Positions 32,652 through 41,209 of a DNA stretch of 64,000 nucleotides are shown here, piece by piece (the first letter of the stretch is position 1; each line of letters opens with the position of its first letter). Origin of the DNA: an uncultured Sutterella sp. (GTDB taxonomy: Bacteria; Pseudomonadota; Gammaproteobacteria; Burkholderiales; Burkholderiaceae_F); assembly GCA_958347955.1 (NCBI GenBank), contig CATVXH010000009.1, forward strand, positions 10,825-74,824. The letters are read 5' to 3'. The notes beneath the pieces are model-generated. The model worked only from the letters and a program-made list of their open reading frames with translations, was not told where the DNA came from and did not search any database. Made by a program: the position numbers and the translations under genes.

Positions 32652-33473
32652 TTAGGCAACGGCTTGGCCGAAGCTTTGAAAGGGTTGTGGTTTGGCAATG
32701 AGCGGTGAAGCGGTGGTAGTTTGTGGAACACTCTCGCTAAACAACTTCAGAATGTTCGTTCGCTTAATGTTGAGTTGAGAGAGAATGAATTGGCGGATAA
32801 ATTCATTGGCTGGATCACTGATAATTGTTTGAGGATCAGCGAATTGGGCAATTTTCCCCTCGTTGATAATTAACACACGGTCAGAAAGTGTCAGAGCTTC
32901 CTCTGGATCATGTGTCACAATCAAAGTGGTCAACTTATATTGGCGGGCAACCGTGCGAATACGCTCTTTGATGGATTCTTTAATAATCCCGTCCAAAGCC
33001 GAGAGCGGTTCATCCAAAAGCAACAGACGAGGTTTCAGGACTAATGTGCGGGCAATGGCCACGCGCTGTTTTTGCCCGCCGGAAAGTTCGTCAATGCGTT
33101 GGTCAAGGTGTTTTCTCAAACCCAGCAGGTCAATCAGTTCTTCAACTTCTTGGGGAGTCGACGCATTGGGGTTGTTGCGCAAACCGTAAAGAATGTTCTC
33201 ACGGGCGTTCAGATTGGGGAAAAGTGCAAAGTCCTGGAAAACGATATTGAAACCGCGGTCCTTCATGGATACATGGCTTAAATCTTCTCCATCGTAAATC
33301 AACTGCCCGTCGGTTAAGTCGGTTAATCCTAAAATTAGGTTCAAAAGCGTTGTTTTTCCGCATCCAGATGGTCCCAAAATTGAAACAATTTCACCCTGAT
33401 TAATCGTTAATGAGATATCTGTAAGAATTTGGCGGTCACCAAATCGCTTTGAAATATGACGCAGTTCGAGCAT
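32652..33473 (-). CDS. phnT: 2-Aminoethylphosphonate ABC transporter ATPase
   Basis: A 273-residue ATPase with Walker A GPSGCGKTT (residues 34-42), the Q loop in VFQDFALFPN, the signature LSGGQKQRVAIARTL, Walker B LLLLDEPLSALD and the switch histidine in VTHDPEEAL. It resembles ATPases of the Fbp/Pot type with a short extra C-terminus. It is the first gene of the phn operon, and its ribosome binding site AGGAG is inside a perfect 16-bp hairpin, which implies control at this gene. Confidence 0.88.
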   Translation of the reverse strand: MLELRHISKRFGDRQILTDISLTINQGEIVSILGPSGCGKTTLLNLILGLTDLTDGQLIYDGEDLSHVSMKDRGFNIVFQDFALFPNLNARENILYGLRNNPNASTPQEVEELIDLLGLRKHLDQRIDELSGGQKQRVAIARTLVLKPRLLLLDEPLSALDGIIKESIKERIRTVARQYKLTTLIVTHDPEEALTLSDRVLIINEGKIAQFADPQTIISDPANEFIRQFILSQLNIKRTNILKLFSESVPQTTTASPLIAKPQPFQSFGQAVA

Positions 33474-33481
33474 GAAAATAA

Positions 33482-33519
33482 AACTCCTATCAATAATGCG
33501 CAGATTATTGATAGGAGTT
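33482..33519 (-). promoter_or_regulatory. Perfect hairpin covering the phnT ribosome binding site
   Basis: AACTCCTATCAATAAT (33482-33497), six-base centre GCGCAG, then ATTATTGATAGGAGTT (33504-33519). In the phnT mRNA the 3' arm contains AGGAG, ten bases before the ATG, so the folded leader would hide the ribosome binding site. As DNA it is also a perfect operator-like palindrome. Confidence 0.75.
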
Positions 33520-33675
33520 ATGAAATTCTTTCGAAGTTTTTATGAATATTTCATGACGAAAGCGATATGACAATGTCAATATAAAAAAATAATATCTTTA
33601 AAAATCAATAAAATATAGCTAGATCAAAAGCAAGGGAAGTGTCATTTATCTGTCACTTTTTAACAATTGATGCTG

Positions 33676-33700
33676 AAAAAAAGGCCGGTTAAATCCGGCC
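33676..33700 (-). terminator. Terminator of the RidA gene
   Basis: GGCCGG and CCGGCC with a six-base loop; on the minus strand seven T residues follow. It lies just downstream of the RidA stop. Confidence 0.82.
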
Positions 33701-33721
33701 CAGTAACTCTTAAGCGATAGC

Positions 33722-34102
33722 TTATTCATTAATTTCTGCGATTGCCTCAATTTCAACTAAGCAACCGAAATGCAACTCAGTTGTTGAAACCACTACACGG
33801 CCAGGCTTATGATCGCCAAAAAACTCAGCGTACACCTCGTTGATAGGACCCCAGTACTGAACACAGGGGGTATAGATGCGGCAAAAAACAACCTGATTTC
33901 GGCTTACACCGGCTTCCTTTAAAACGCGGTCTACGTTATTGAGCGCCAATCGTGTGTGGTCTTTGATATCCCCTTTACATACTTCTCGGGTATCAGGATC
34001 AATTGATAATTGGCCAGAAACATAGAGTGTTCCTTTTGAAATGACGCCGGCGCTATAGTGACCTTTGTTTTCGCCTTTGAAAGGCGGACATACAAATTTC
34101 AT
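33722..34102 (-). CDS. RidA family protein (YjgF/YER057c/UK114)
   Basis: A 126-residue RidA-family protein. The segments YSAGVISKGTLYVSGQLSIDPDT, ALNNVDRVLKEAGVSRNQVVFCRIY and HFGCLVEIEAIAEI are typical. The arginine that holds the carboxylate in true RidA imine deaminases is expected in an R-x-Y/C-V-E context; here the region reads LHFGCLVEIEAIAEI without that arginine, so it may belong to another subgroup. I chose the ATG at 34102, with GGAG eight bases upstream. It stands divergent from an M20 amidohydrolase gene. Confidence 0.82.
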   Translation of the reverse strand: MKFVCPPFKGENKGHYSAGVISKGTLYVSGQLSIDPDTREVCKGDIKDHTRLALNNVDRVLKEAGVSRNQVVFCRIYTPCVQYWGPINEVYAEFFGDHKPGRVVVSTTELHFGCLVEIEAIAEINE

Positions 34103-34302
34103 ACCAATCTCCAGAAAAGTCAACGTTTTCGATTTTAAACGAAATGCTTCTAATTGAAGAATTTTTTATTGATTTGACTGTTGGAACGCCTGGTGTCTTA
34201 ATACAATTTTCAATTTTTAGGGACTAATTCTTATAGTTGAGGAATTCTTTAGACCATTTTGTTTTTCTGGAGCTTAACATTAAAAAAAAACGGGAGAATT
34301 TT

Positions 34303-35499
34303 ATGTACAGCGCCAGTGATATTCAATCTTATTTGTCAGAACATCTCAACGAATTAGTGCAGTGTCGTCATTATCTGCATCAACACCCTGAAATTGGTCT
34401 CCAGTTACCGAAGACAGCAGAATTCATAGAAAAAGAACTTCGCAGCTATGGTGTAGACGAGGTGCATACCGGCTTCGGTTCTACAGCAGTGGTGGCCATA
34501 ATTCATGGCAAGCAGAAAGGTCAGCATTGGATTGGAATAAGGGCTGATATGGATGCTTTGCCCTTAAGCGAACAAAGTGCTCTGGAATACGCTTCTGTTA
34601 ATGAAAGCAAGGCCCATTCGTGTGGCCATGACGGTCATATGGCCGTGGCACTAGGGGTTTGTCGATTTTTAGCCACACACAGAGACTTTAAGGGGACGGT
34701 GGCTGTAATTTTTCAGCCCGGAGAGGAAGGATACGCCGGGGCGCGCCTTATGGTGGAAAACGGCCTTTTTGAAAAATTCCCAATCGCTGAAATTTATGCG
34801 ACTCACTGTGAACCGACATTGGAGGTGGGACAGATAGGGTTGGATTCCGGCTACATTATGGCAGCGGCAGATGTATTTTCAATTGATGTGACGGGACGTG
34901 GAGGCCATGGGGCTAAACCCCAAACGGCAGTTGATAGCGTGTTGGTGGCCTCTCAGATAGTGATAAGTGCCCAATCGATTGTCAGCAGAAATGTTAATCC
35001 GCTGCAGGCGGCCGTTGTGAGTTTCGGAGCGATCCTTTCGGGCGACGCTAACGGTTCCAGTGTGTTGCCGCAGACTGCAAAATTGATTGGAACATGTCGA
35101 AGTTTTGAACCAGATGTTCAAGATCGTGTACAAAAGCGTTTGTGTGAGATTGCCGAGGGAGTTGCTCAAACTTATGGCGCGCATGCCGTGTGTCACTACA
35201 GACGTTTGTATCCAGCGCTTTTAAATCACCCTGAGCAGACTGCGGCGGTGAAAGCAATTGTGCGCGATTGGCTGGGCGAGGAGGGACTAAAACCTGCCCC
35301 ACAGCAAATGACAGCCGAGGATTTTGCTTTCATGACACAGACTCGTCCCGGCTGCCTTTTTCGTCTAGGCATTCGGGATGAGTCTCACAAAGCTAATCTA
35401 CATGAATGCGAGTTTGACTTTAATGATAAGGCTATTCTCTACGGTTCGACACTGATGGCACTGATTTCCGTTAATCGCTTGGCTGCGCTCAATGGCTAA
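34303..35499 (+). CDS. M20-family amidohydrolase, first copy
   Basis: A 398-residue M20D-type amidohydrolase (hippurate hydrolase / N-acyl amino acid hydrolase group). The zinc ligands are in SCGHDGHM, GEEGYAGA and the final NLHECEFDFND. The dimerisation domain begins near GRGGHGAKPQTAVD. The exact amide substrate is unknown. I chose the ATG at 34303, where GGGAG gives a good binding site; the frame extends upstream without family features. It is convergent with a second M20 gene three bases away, and divergent from RidA. Confidence 0.85.
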   Translation: MYSASDIQSYLSEHLNELVQCRHYLHQHPEIGLQLPKTAEFIEKELRSYGVDEVHTGFGSTAVVAIIHGKQKGQHWIGIRADMDALPLSEQSALEYASVNESKAHSCGHDGHMAVALGVCRFLATHRDFKGTVAVIFQPGEEGYAGARLMVENGLFEKFPIAEIYATHCEPTLEVGQIGLDSGYIMAAADVFSIDVTGRGGHGAKPQTAVDSVLVASQIVISAQSIVSRNVNPLQAAVVSFGAILSGDANGSSVLPQTAKLIGTCRSFEPDVQDRVQKRLCEIAEGVAQTYGAHAVCHYRRLYPALLNHPEQTAAVKAIVRDWLGEEGLKPAPQQMTAEDFAFMTQTRPGCLFRLGIRDESHKANLHECEFDFNDKAILYGSTLMALISVNRLAALNG

Positions 35500-35502
35500 G
35501 CG

Positions 35503-36687
35503 CTAAGACAGGTAATTTTGGACTGTTTTTATAAAAACGCTTGCACCGATTGGGAGAATAGAGTCATTGAAGTCGTATGAAGGGTTGTGAAGCGCGCAGG
35601 GGCCGGGGCCGTGCCCCGGTTCCCGGTGTTCTCCGCAACCATTACCGATAAAAAACAAAGCTCCCGGACAATGCCTCAGAAACACGCCGAAATCTTCAGA
35701 AGGCATAACTGGCGGTTGTAAACAGACAGATTCGTTGCCGAGAACTTCAAGCGCGGCTTCTTTAATCGCACGAACATACTGGACAGAATTGTTTACAGGG
35801 GGAACTTGGCGAATAAAGTCGACCTTTACCTCTGCGCCAAATGCGGCCCCCACCTGAGTGGCGATTTGTAGCATTTTCATTTCAATTAGGTCGGTGACAT
35901 TATCTGAAAAGGTTCTGACAGTGCCTTCGATTTCTGCTTTATCAGAGATAACGTTATACGTTTCTCCACACTGAATTTTGCAAATTGACATCACAGCTGG
36001 GTCTAGTGGGCGTTTCATACGTGTCATGATGCCCTGAAGACCATTGACGATTTGAATACCAGTGAATAGAGGATCGACAGATTCATCGGGCATGGCTCCA
36101 TGGGCTCTTCGACCTTTGATGGTAATTTTAAATGCGTTGCAGCCCGCCATGATTGTCTCGAAGTTGATGCCGATTTTACCCGCGGGTATTTCAGGCCAAT
36201 TATGGCAGGCGATTATGCAGTCAGTGGGAAAACGCTCAAAAAGGCCTTCCTTTACCATGTCGCTTGCGCCGCCGTCCTGTTCTTCACAAGGTTGGAAAAT
36301 AAATTGAACCGTGCCATTAAAGTGTTGTGTTTCCGCAAGGTATTTGGCAGCCATCAGGGCCATGGCCATGTGACCGTCATGCCCGCAAGCATGCATCGTA
36401 TTTTCAACAGACGAGGCGTGGGCAAAACGATTGGCTTCGGCAATTGGCAATGCGTCCATGTCAGCTCGAATGGAAATACACTTTTCGGAAGAACCTTTTT
36501 TTAATCGGGCCACAACGCCGGTTGAAGCGATTTCACTATAGACATCAAATCCCCAACTGAGCAAATATTGACGGATTTTACGAGACGTTTCCCATTCACA
36601 GTGTCCCACTTCGGGATGACGGTGAAAGTCTCGCCGAATGGCGGTGAACTCCGGGGTTAATTCCTTGAGGCGGTTTGAGAGAGTCAT
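35503..36687 (-). CDS. M20-family amidohydrolase, second copy
   Basis: A 394-residue M20D-type amidohydrolase with the ligands in ACGHDGHM, CEEQDGGASDM and the C-terminal LHNPSYDFND. It is only distantly like the copy at 34.3 kb, so this is probably not a recent duplication. It follows an amino-acid-type binding protein gene on the same strand, but a terminator lies between them. The natural substrate is unknown. The start is taken as ATG 36687; a TTG at 36702 is less likely. Confidence 0.85.
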   Translation of the reverse strand: MTLSNRLKELTPEFTAIRRDFHRHPEVGHCEWETSRKIRQYLLSWGFDVYSEIASTGVVARLKKGSSEKCISIRADMDALPIAEANRFAHASSVENTMHACGHDGHMAMALMAAKYLAETQHFNGTVQFIFQPCEEQDGGASDMVKEGLFERFPTDCIIACHNWPEIPAGKIGINFETIMAGCNAFKITIKGRRAHGAMPDESVDPLFTGIQIVNGLQGIMTRMKRPLDPAVMSICKIQCGETYNVISDKAEIEGTVRTFSDNVTDLIEMKMLQIATQVGAAFGAEVKVDFIRQVPPVNNSVQYVRAIKEAALEVLGNESVCLQPPVMPSEDFGVFLRHCPGALFFIGNGCGEHREPGHGPGPCALHNPSYDFNDSILPIGASVFIKTVQNYLS

Positions 36688-36699
36688 CTTAATTTTTGT

Positions 36700-36734
36700 C
36701 AAAAAAAGCCTCTCACGTTATCTGTTTGAGGCTT
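36700..36734 (-). terminator. Terminator of the binding-protein gene
   Basis: AAGCCTC and GAGGCTT pair across a 15-base loop; on the minus strand the T-run TTTTTTT follows. It lies between the binding-protein gene and the second M20 gene, so the latter gets only read-through or its own promoter. Confidence 0.72.
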
Positions 36735-36744
36735 AAATCATTAG

Positions 36745-37497
36745 TTACTTTTGTTCAATTTGAGGTTTTTTCCCGAGCCACTTTTCGTAGATTCTGTCAT
36801 ACTCACCGTTTTCTTTAATGATCTTGAGGCCTTTATTCAGCTTGTCTAGCAACGCTTTATTATTCTTGGCAACGGCAAAACCATTTTGTTTGGGGTTGTA
36901 GACATGGGGCACCATCATGATGTCTTCATCATGATGTTTGGTGAGGTAGTACAACGTTACAGTCTTGTCCACCATGACCGAGTCACATCCATTCATTTTC
37001 AATTCCATGAAAGCTTCGCCGATTTGATCGAAATTGGCGACCGTAGCTCCTTTCACTGTTGAAGCCAAAATGGAACCAGTTGAACCGATTTGAGCGCAGA
37101 TGCGTTTACCTTCCATGTCTTTTAACGTTTTAAATTTATCGGCATTTGCTTTTTGAATGACCATCACGAGACCCACGTCATAGTAGGGATCAGTAAAAAG
37201 CACTTGTTTTTGTCTCTCCGCTGTAATGGTGATGGCGGCAGCTCCGACATCAACCATATTGCTTTGTAAGGCAGGAATTAAGCCAGCAAACTGCATATTT
37301 TGAATTTTTGCTTCATCACCGACAGCCTTAGCGATAGCGGTAATGAGGTCAATGTCAAAACCGACAATTTCGTTGGTTTTGGGGTCTTTGAATTCAAAGG
37401 GGGCAAGGCCCGCATCGGTACCGACCAGCAATGTGGCCGCCATGGGGGATGAAACAAGCATCGAACTGACGATGGCACTTAAAAGAAATTTTTTCAT
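36745..37497 (-). CDS. Amino-acid-type (family 3) periplasmic binding protein
   Basis: A 250-residue protein with a signal peptide (MKKFLLSAIVSSMLVSSPMAA). The mature part, LLVGTDAGLAPFEFKDPKTNEIVGFDIDLI.AIAKAVG to YDRIYEKWLGKKP, is a standard family 3 solute-binding protein, usually for polar amino acids. GSTGSILAS and the ligand arginine region are recognisable. No permease or ATPase gene lies beside it in this window, so it must share a transporter encoded elsewhere. Confidence 0.88.
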   Translation of the reverse strand: MKKFLLSAIVSSMLVSSPMAATLLVGTDAGLAPFEFKDPKTNEIVGFDIDLITAIAKAVGDEAKIQNMQFAGLIPALQSNMVDVGAAAITITAERQKQVLFTDPYYDVGLVMVIQKANADKFKTLKDMEGKRICAQIGSTGSILASTVKGATVANFDQIGEAFMELKMNGCDSVMVDKTVTLYYLTKHHDEDIMMVPHVYNPKQNGFAVAKNNKALLDKLNKGLKIIKENGEYDRIYEKWLGKKPQIEQK

Positions 37498-37898
37498 GGT
37501 GTTCTCCGCACATATCTAAAGTCAATTTCCTGGCAGTTTATGCGGACGCTTTTAAGTGAACAAGTTGAAACAACAGACAAAATCCCTCGAATTTGAAACT
37601 CATTGGGCGATCTTTGTCGGCAAAAGATCGACAAAAATAAAAATCTAATTATTTCAATTGGTTAAAAAAGAAAACCTGATTCTGAATCTGAAGTGTCCTA
37701 AGGAAAATCACATAGAAGAAAAATTTTAGTTTTAAGTAGAACGCTTTAGTAAAAAGAAAAAATAACTTAAAAACAATTCATTGGAAAAATATTAAACACT
37801 TTTTTTTATTCAATTAAAACAAACGGTTAGAGAGTGTAATGCGATAAGGTCGAAAAATTTCACGGACTGTCGACAAAAAAGTATTTTGACGGATATCA
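37498..37898. other. AT-rich gap without a gene
   Basis: About 400 bases between serB and the binding-protein gene, made largely of A- and T-runs. I find no convincing open frame, tRNA or conserved RNA. It must contain the promoter of the binding-protein gene and may be bent regulatory DNA. The end of the gap is taken by the serB terminator. Confidence 0.5.
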
Positions 37899-37932
37899 AA
37901 AAAACTGGGACTTTTTTTCAAAAGTCCCAGTT
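37899..37932 (-). terminator. Terminator of the oligopeptide/phosphodiesterase/serB operon
   Basis: AACTGGGACTTT and AAAGTCCCAGTT form a perfect 12-bp stem with a six-base loop; on the minus strand a T-run follows. Confidence 0.85.
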
Positions 37933-37955
37933 GATAACGCCCGTGTTTTTACGTG

Positions 37956-38810
37956 TTATGCCTTTTTGGCTTTATCCCAAGCTTCTACAAAGAAGTTAAC
38001 AACGACATCCAAGCCACCGTGTTTAACGTTATAAGGTGCGCTGGCCGCAACGATCGGCTTGCCATGATAGGCAAAGCCGAGGCCGGCGGACTTGATCATA
38101 TCCAAATCATTGGCACCATCACCTCCGGCAATGGCTCGATTGCAAAGAACGCCATTGAGCATACAAAGCATTTCCATGGCTCGGCGTTTGCCTTTGGCGT
38201 CCAATATTTCTCCGCCTCCGGGACCAGTGACTTCTCCAGTCATTTTTCCGTCTTCAATCACCAAACGATTGCAAAGGTAACCGTCCATGCCGAGCATTTT
38301 CGCAACGTGTTTAGCGATCGTGTCAAAACCACCGGAAAGAATATAGGTTTTCAAGCCGTGTGTTTTTGCAAAGTCGATTAACTCTTGAGCTCCTGGCATT
38401 AATTTGGCGTGAGAGGCGGTGACATCAAGAAACTTAGCCGGCGCGTTTTTAAAAAGTGTGACTCGTTCACGCAGGTATTCGGCAAAAGGCATATGGCCCT
38501 GCATAGCTATTTCAGTCATTCGAGCCACCTCTTCTCCCACACCGTATTGCCAAGCAATGTCGTCAATGCACTCAAGCTCAATCAGTGTGCTGTCCATATC
38601 AAGCGTTACAATGCTGAAATTTTTAATGCTGAGACCATCAGGAAGACAATTGACATCGAATCCTAATCTTTCAGCTTTTGCCATTAACTCCTGAGAAAGA
38701 ATATCGTCAGCGCCGTTCACACGAATTGCGTCCTCTTTTACCCAGATGTTTTTAATGGTCAGTTGTTCGGCAAAAGCCGCCGCTCCCTTTCCTTGAATCA
38801 CAATGTCCAT
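37956..38810 (-). CDS. serB: Phosphoserine phosphatase
   Basis: A 284-residue HAD enzyme that removes phosphate from phosphoserine, the last step of serine synthesis. The nucleophile D71 and acid D73 are in LDMDSTLIELECID, followed by motif II SGGF and motif III GDGANDLDM. A short N-terminal region of about 65 residues precedes the catalytic domain. It lies only 7 bases behind the phosphodiesterase gene and ends the operon that starts with the peptide-type binding protein, an unusual place for serB. Confidence 0.93.
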   Translation of the reverse strand: MDIVIQGKGAAAFAEQLTIKNIWVKEDAIRVNGADDILSQELMAKAERLGFDVNCLPDGLSIKNFSIVTLDMDSTLIELECIDDIAWQYGVGEEVARMTEIAMQGHMPFAEYLRERVTLFKNAPAKFLDVTASHAKLMPGAQELIDFAKTHGLKTYILSGGFDTIAKHVAKMLGMDGYLCNRLVIEDGKMTGEVTGPGGGEILDAKGKRRAMEMLCMLNGVLCNRAIAGGDGANDLDMIKSAGLGFAYHGKPIVAASAPYNVKHGGLDVVVNFFVEAWDKAKKA

Positions 38811-38817
38811 GGCTGTG

Positions 38818-40353
38818 TTACTCCGTTTTTTCTAATGCAATGATCGTACACTCTCCGTTACGCGCCCCTTCGGTTACGTACACATGGTCACCAAACCAGA
38901 CTCTGCGGATGTACTGTTGAAAATGCCCCTCTTTGAGGCGCAAAATTTCCTCTTCAGTGCCGTTCATATCACCATTGTGAATGGCTTCGGTTAGAACGCG
39001 AGCAGTCGGAATAGGCTGCGCCACCACCCCTTTGTCCATCAATCCCATCATTGTCATGACAGTAAGTGCAAAATCATCATGACCGGCAGGTTCCGAATGT
39101 CGGAGTTTTTCCGCGAGGAAACAATCCCCCTGAATTGCTAAGACACTATTTATCTCTTGTGGTAACAGACCACCGTGGTTGCCAGTGCCTATCTCCAAGG
39201 ACGGCCCCATGATTAGTTTCCCGGTTTTCGGATTGTTTCTCATCGTAACCCGAAGATCAGGCCCTCTTTCATGATCTGAAAATACCAAGGCCTCTGAAAA
39301 GGTTCCGGGAACCATACCCTCAATTTCATTGGCTTGAGCATTCGGTTTTGGTTGTGAGAAAATCATCCCTACTTCATCAATGGCCATCAATTCATCGCGA
39401 AGACGAATTAAGTTATCTTCAGAGGGGTGATTGAGCCATAACCCAAGCGTGTAATCGCCGACAATGACAAGATCGCCTGTGTCAACAGAGCGCCCACTCC
39501 TAAGATCAGAACCAGTCAGCACTTTCCAGCCGTTTTCTGTCAGTTTCTGTTTCAAGTCGTAGTGAGCAGCAACCTCCCCATGGCCATGGTCGGAAATAAC
39601 AACTAGTTGAACGCCGTTGTTTTTACCATCACTTTCCCACCAGGTGAAGATTTTTTTAAAAGCCTCATCTGCGTGACGGCGCGCTTGTTTTGTTCGTTCG
39701 TCATTGATTCCGAATTCATGGCAGGAATGGTCAGGCTCGCCAATCCAAAGAATAGTGACGTCGCCTAAACCGCGCGGTAATTCATAGTTGAAGAAAATAT
39801 CTGTGATGAGATCGGTTCCGTCAAAATCTGGAAACTTCAACTCAACACCATTGCCCCAGCGGGTTTGTAAAGCATTTCGTTCCTCAATCGGCAACGCGGC
39901 GGAAATATTATGCACACAGCAGTTTAAATGTCCCGGATAGCGGTCTGCATGGATGTGCTGTAAACGTGTGCTACCTTCAGAGTTCGCGCACAGTACACGA
40001 AGCGTCTTTCCAGCTTCGCCCAGTCGATCCCCTAAAGTGGGAACTTCAATGACGTCAGAAACCCTATCTTGAGCTTCGATGCTCGCCACGCTGTTGCCCC
40101 TAAAAACCGAGTCTTTAGTTGGAACTTTTCGGTTGAAATAGGCATTGGCGATAACACCGTGGCGATTAGGGCGAAAGCCGGAAAAGATTGTCGGATGATT
40201 GACATAGGTCTCCGTTGGGAAAGTCGCCATGTAATGATCCCAGCAGTGGGATTTTTCGATAAATGCTGATACGCATGGCATATCATTTCGAATGCTGTCG
40301 GGGCGCAAACCGTCGAAACCGACAATAACAAAACGGGTTTTCTTTTGATTCAT
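38818..40353 (-). CDS. Type I phosphodiesterase / nucleotide pyrophosphatase family protein
   Basis: A 511-residue member of the alkaline phosphatase superfamily. Metal ligand D14 is in FDGLRPD, the probable nucleophile T49 is in FPTETYVNH, and the later ligands are in GEPDHSCHEFG, SDHGHGEV and GNHGG. This is the pattern of nucleotide pyrophosphatase/phosphodiesterases; phosphonoacetate hydrolases belong to the same superfamily. No signal peptide is visible, so it acts in the cytoplasm. It is coded one base from the permease gene, so its substrate is probably imported by that transporter. Confidence 0.8.
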   Translation of the reverse strand: MNQKKTRFVIVGFDGLRPDSIRNDMPCVSAFIEKSHCWDHYMATFPTETYVNHPTIFSGFRPNRHGVIANAYFNRKVPTKDSVFRGNSVASIEAQDRVSDVIEVPTLGDRLGEAGKTLRVLCANSEGSTRLQHIHADRYPGHLNCCVHNISAALPIEERNALQTRWGNGVELKFPDFDGTDLITDIFFNYELPRGLGDVTILWIGEPDHSCHEFGINDERTKQARRHADEAFKKIFTWWESDGKNNGVQLVVISDHGHGEVAAHYDLKQKLTENGWKVLTGSDLRSGRSVDTGDLVIVGDYTLGLWLNHPSEDNLIRLRDELMAIDEVGMIFSQPKPNAQANEIEGMVPGTFSEALVFSDHERGPDLRVTMRNNPKTGKLIMGPSLEIGTGNHGGLLPQEINSVLAIQGDCFLAEKLRHSEPAGHDDFALTVMTMMGLMDKGVVAQPIPTARVLTEAIHNGDMNGTEEEILRLKEGHFQQYIRRVWFGDHVYVTEGARNGECTIIALEKTE

Positions 40354-40354
40354 T

Positions 40355-41194
40355 TTATCTGCCCTGTGGTTCTAATTTTTGTTGCACAAAGTCGCCCAAA
40401 ATGGACATGGATAAGGTTGCCAGAACGATCACGACCCCCGGAATGACGGCAATCCACCAGGCTGTCGTTAAATAGTCACGACCAAAGCCTAGCATGGTGC
40501 CGAGAGAACTCATCGGTGGTTGTACGCCTACACCGAGAAACGACAAAGAAGTTTCAAGCAAAATCATGCCTGGAAAGTTAAGTGTCATATTGACCACGAG
40601 GGCGGAGGCGATGTTGGGCAAAATATGTTTGATGGCGATGCGCCAAGTGGGAATGCCCAGACCTTCCAAAGCGTTAGCGTAGCCCTCAGTGTAAGCCGAG
40701 CGAGCCAGGTTTCGCGTCAGACGCGCATAACGGTCCCAACCGTAAACAGCCATGATTACCACAATAACAGTAACGTTGGTACCAAGGAAAGCCAAAATCG
40801 TCAAAGCGAGAATAATAAAAGGCAGGGACGCTGTAAAGTCCACGGCAGCGTTTAAGACATCATCGACTAAGCCTCCGAAACGAGCGGCAAGAAAGCCTAA
40901 TGAAGTCCCAATGATGGCGCCGAGTATGGTGCCGGCAATCGCCAATAAAAAAGACAATCGCAAAGAATAAACCAGACGAGAGAAGACATCTCTGCCGAGC
41001 TCATCCGTTCCAAGAATGTGGGCGAAGCTGGAAAATGGCATTGTTAGGCGAGCCGTTAAGTCCATTTGTTCAATATCGTACGGGGCGATCCAAGGCGCGA
41101 GGATGCCGAAAGAAAAGAAAATCAGCAGTAGGCCCGCACTACAGTAGACAAGGATGTCCGAGCCTTTCTTTTGCACATTAATAAATTGAGCCAT
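40355..41194 (-). CDS. ABC transporter permease, DppC/OppC type
   Basis: A 279-residue permease with six helices and an N-terminal OppC-type segment. HILGTDELGRDVFSRLVYSLRLSF is the conserved entry to the transport domain, and NALEGLGIPTWRIAIKHILPNIAS is the EAA-type coupling loop. It pairs with the DppB-type permease 15 bases upstream. Peptides, nickel or other small compounds are possible substrates; the context points to a phosphate ester. Confidence 0.9.
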   Translation of the reverse strand: MAQFINVQKKGSDILVYCSAGLLLIFFSFGILAPWIAPYDIEQMDLTARLTMPFSSFAHILGTDELGRDVFSRLVYSLRLSFLLAIAGTILGAIIGTSLGFLAARFGGLVDDVLNAAVDFTASLPFIILALTILAFLGTNVTVIVVIMAVYGWDRYARLTRNLARSAYTEGYANALEGLGIPTWRIAIKHILPNIASALVVNMTLNFPGMILLETSLSFLGVGVQPPMSSLGTMLGFGRDYLTTAWWIAVIPGVVIVLATLSMSILGDFVQQKLEPQGR

Positions 41195-41209
41195 TTGTCT
41201 CGTACTCCA

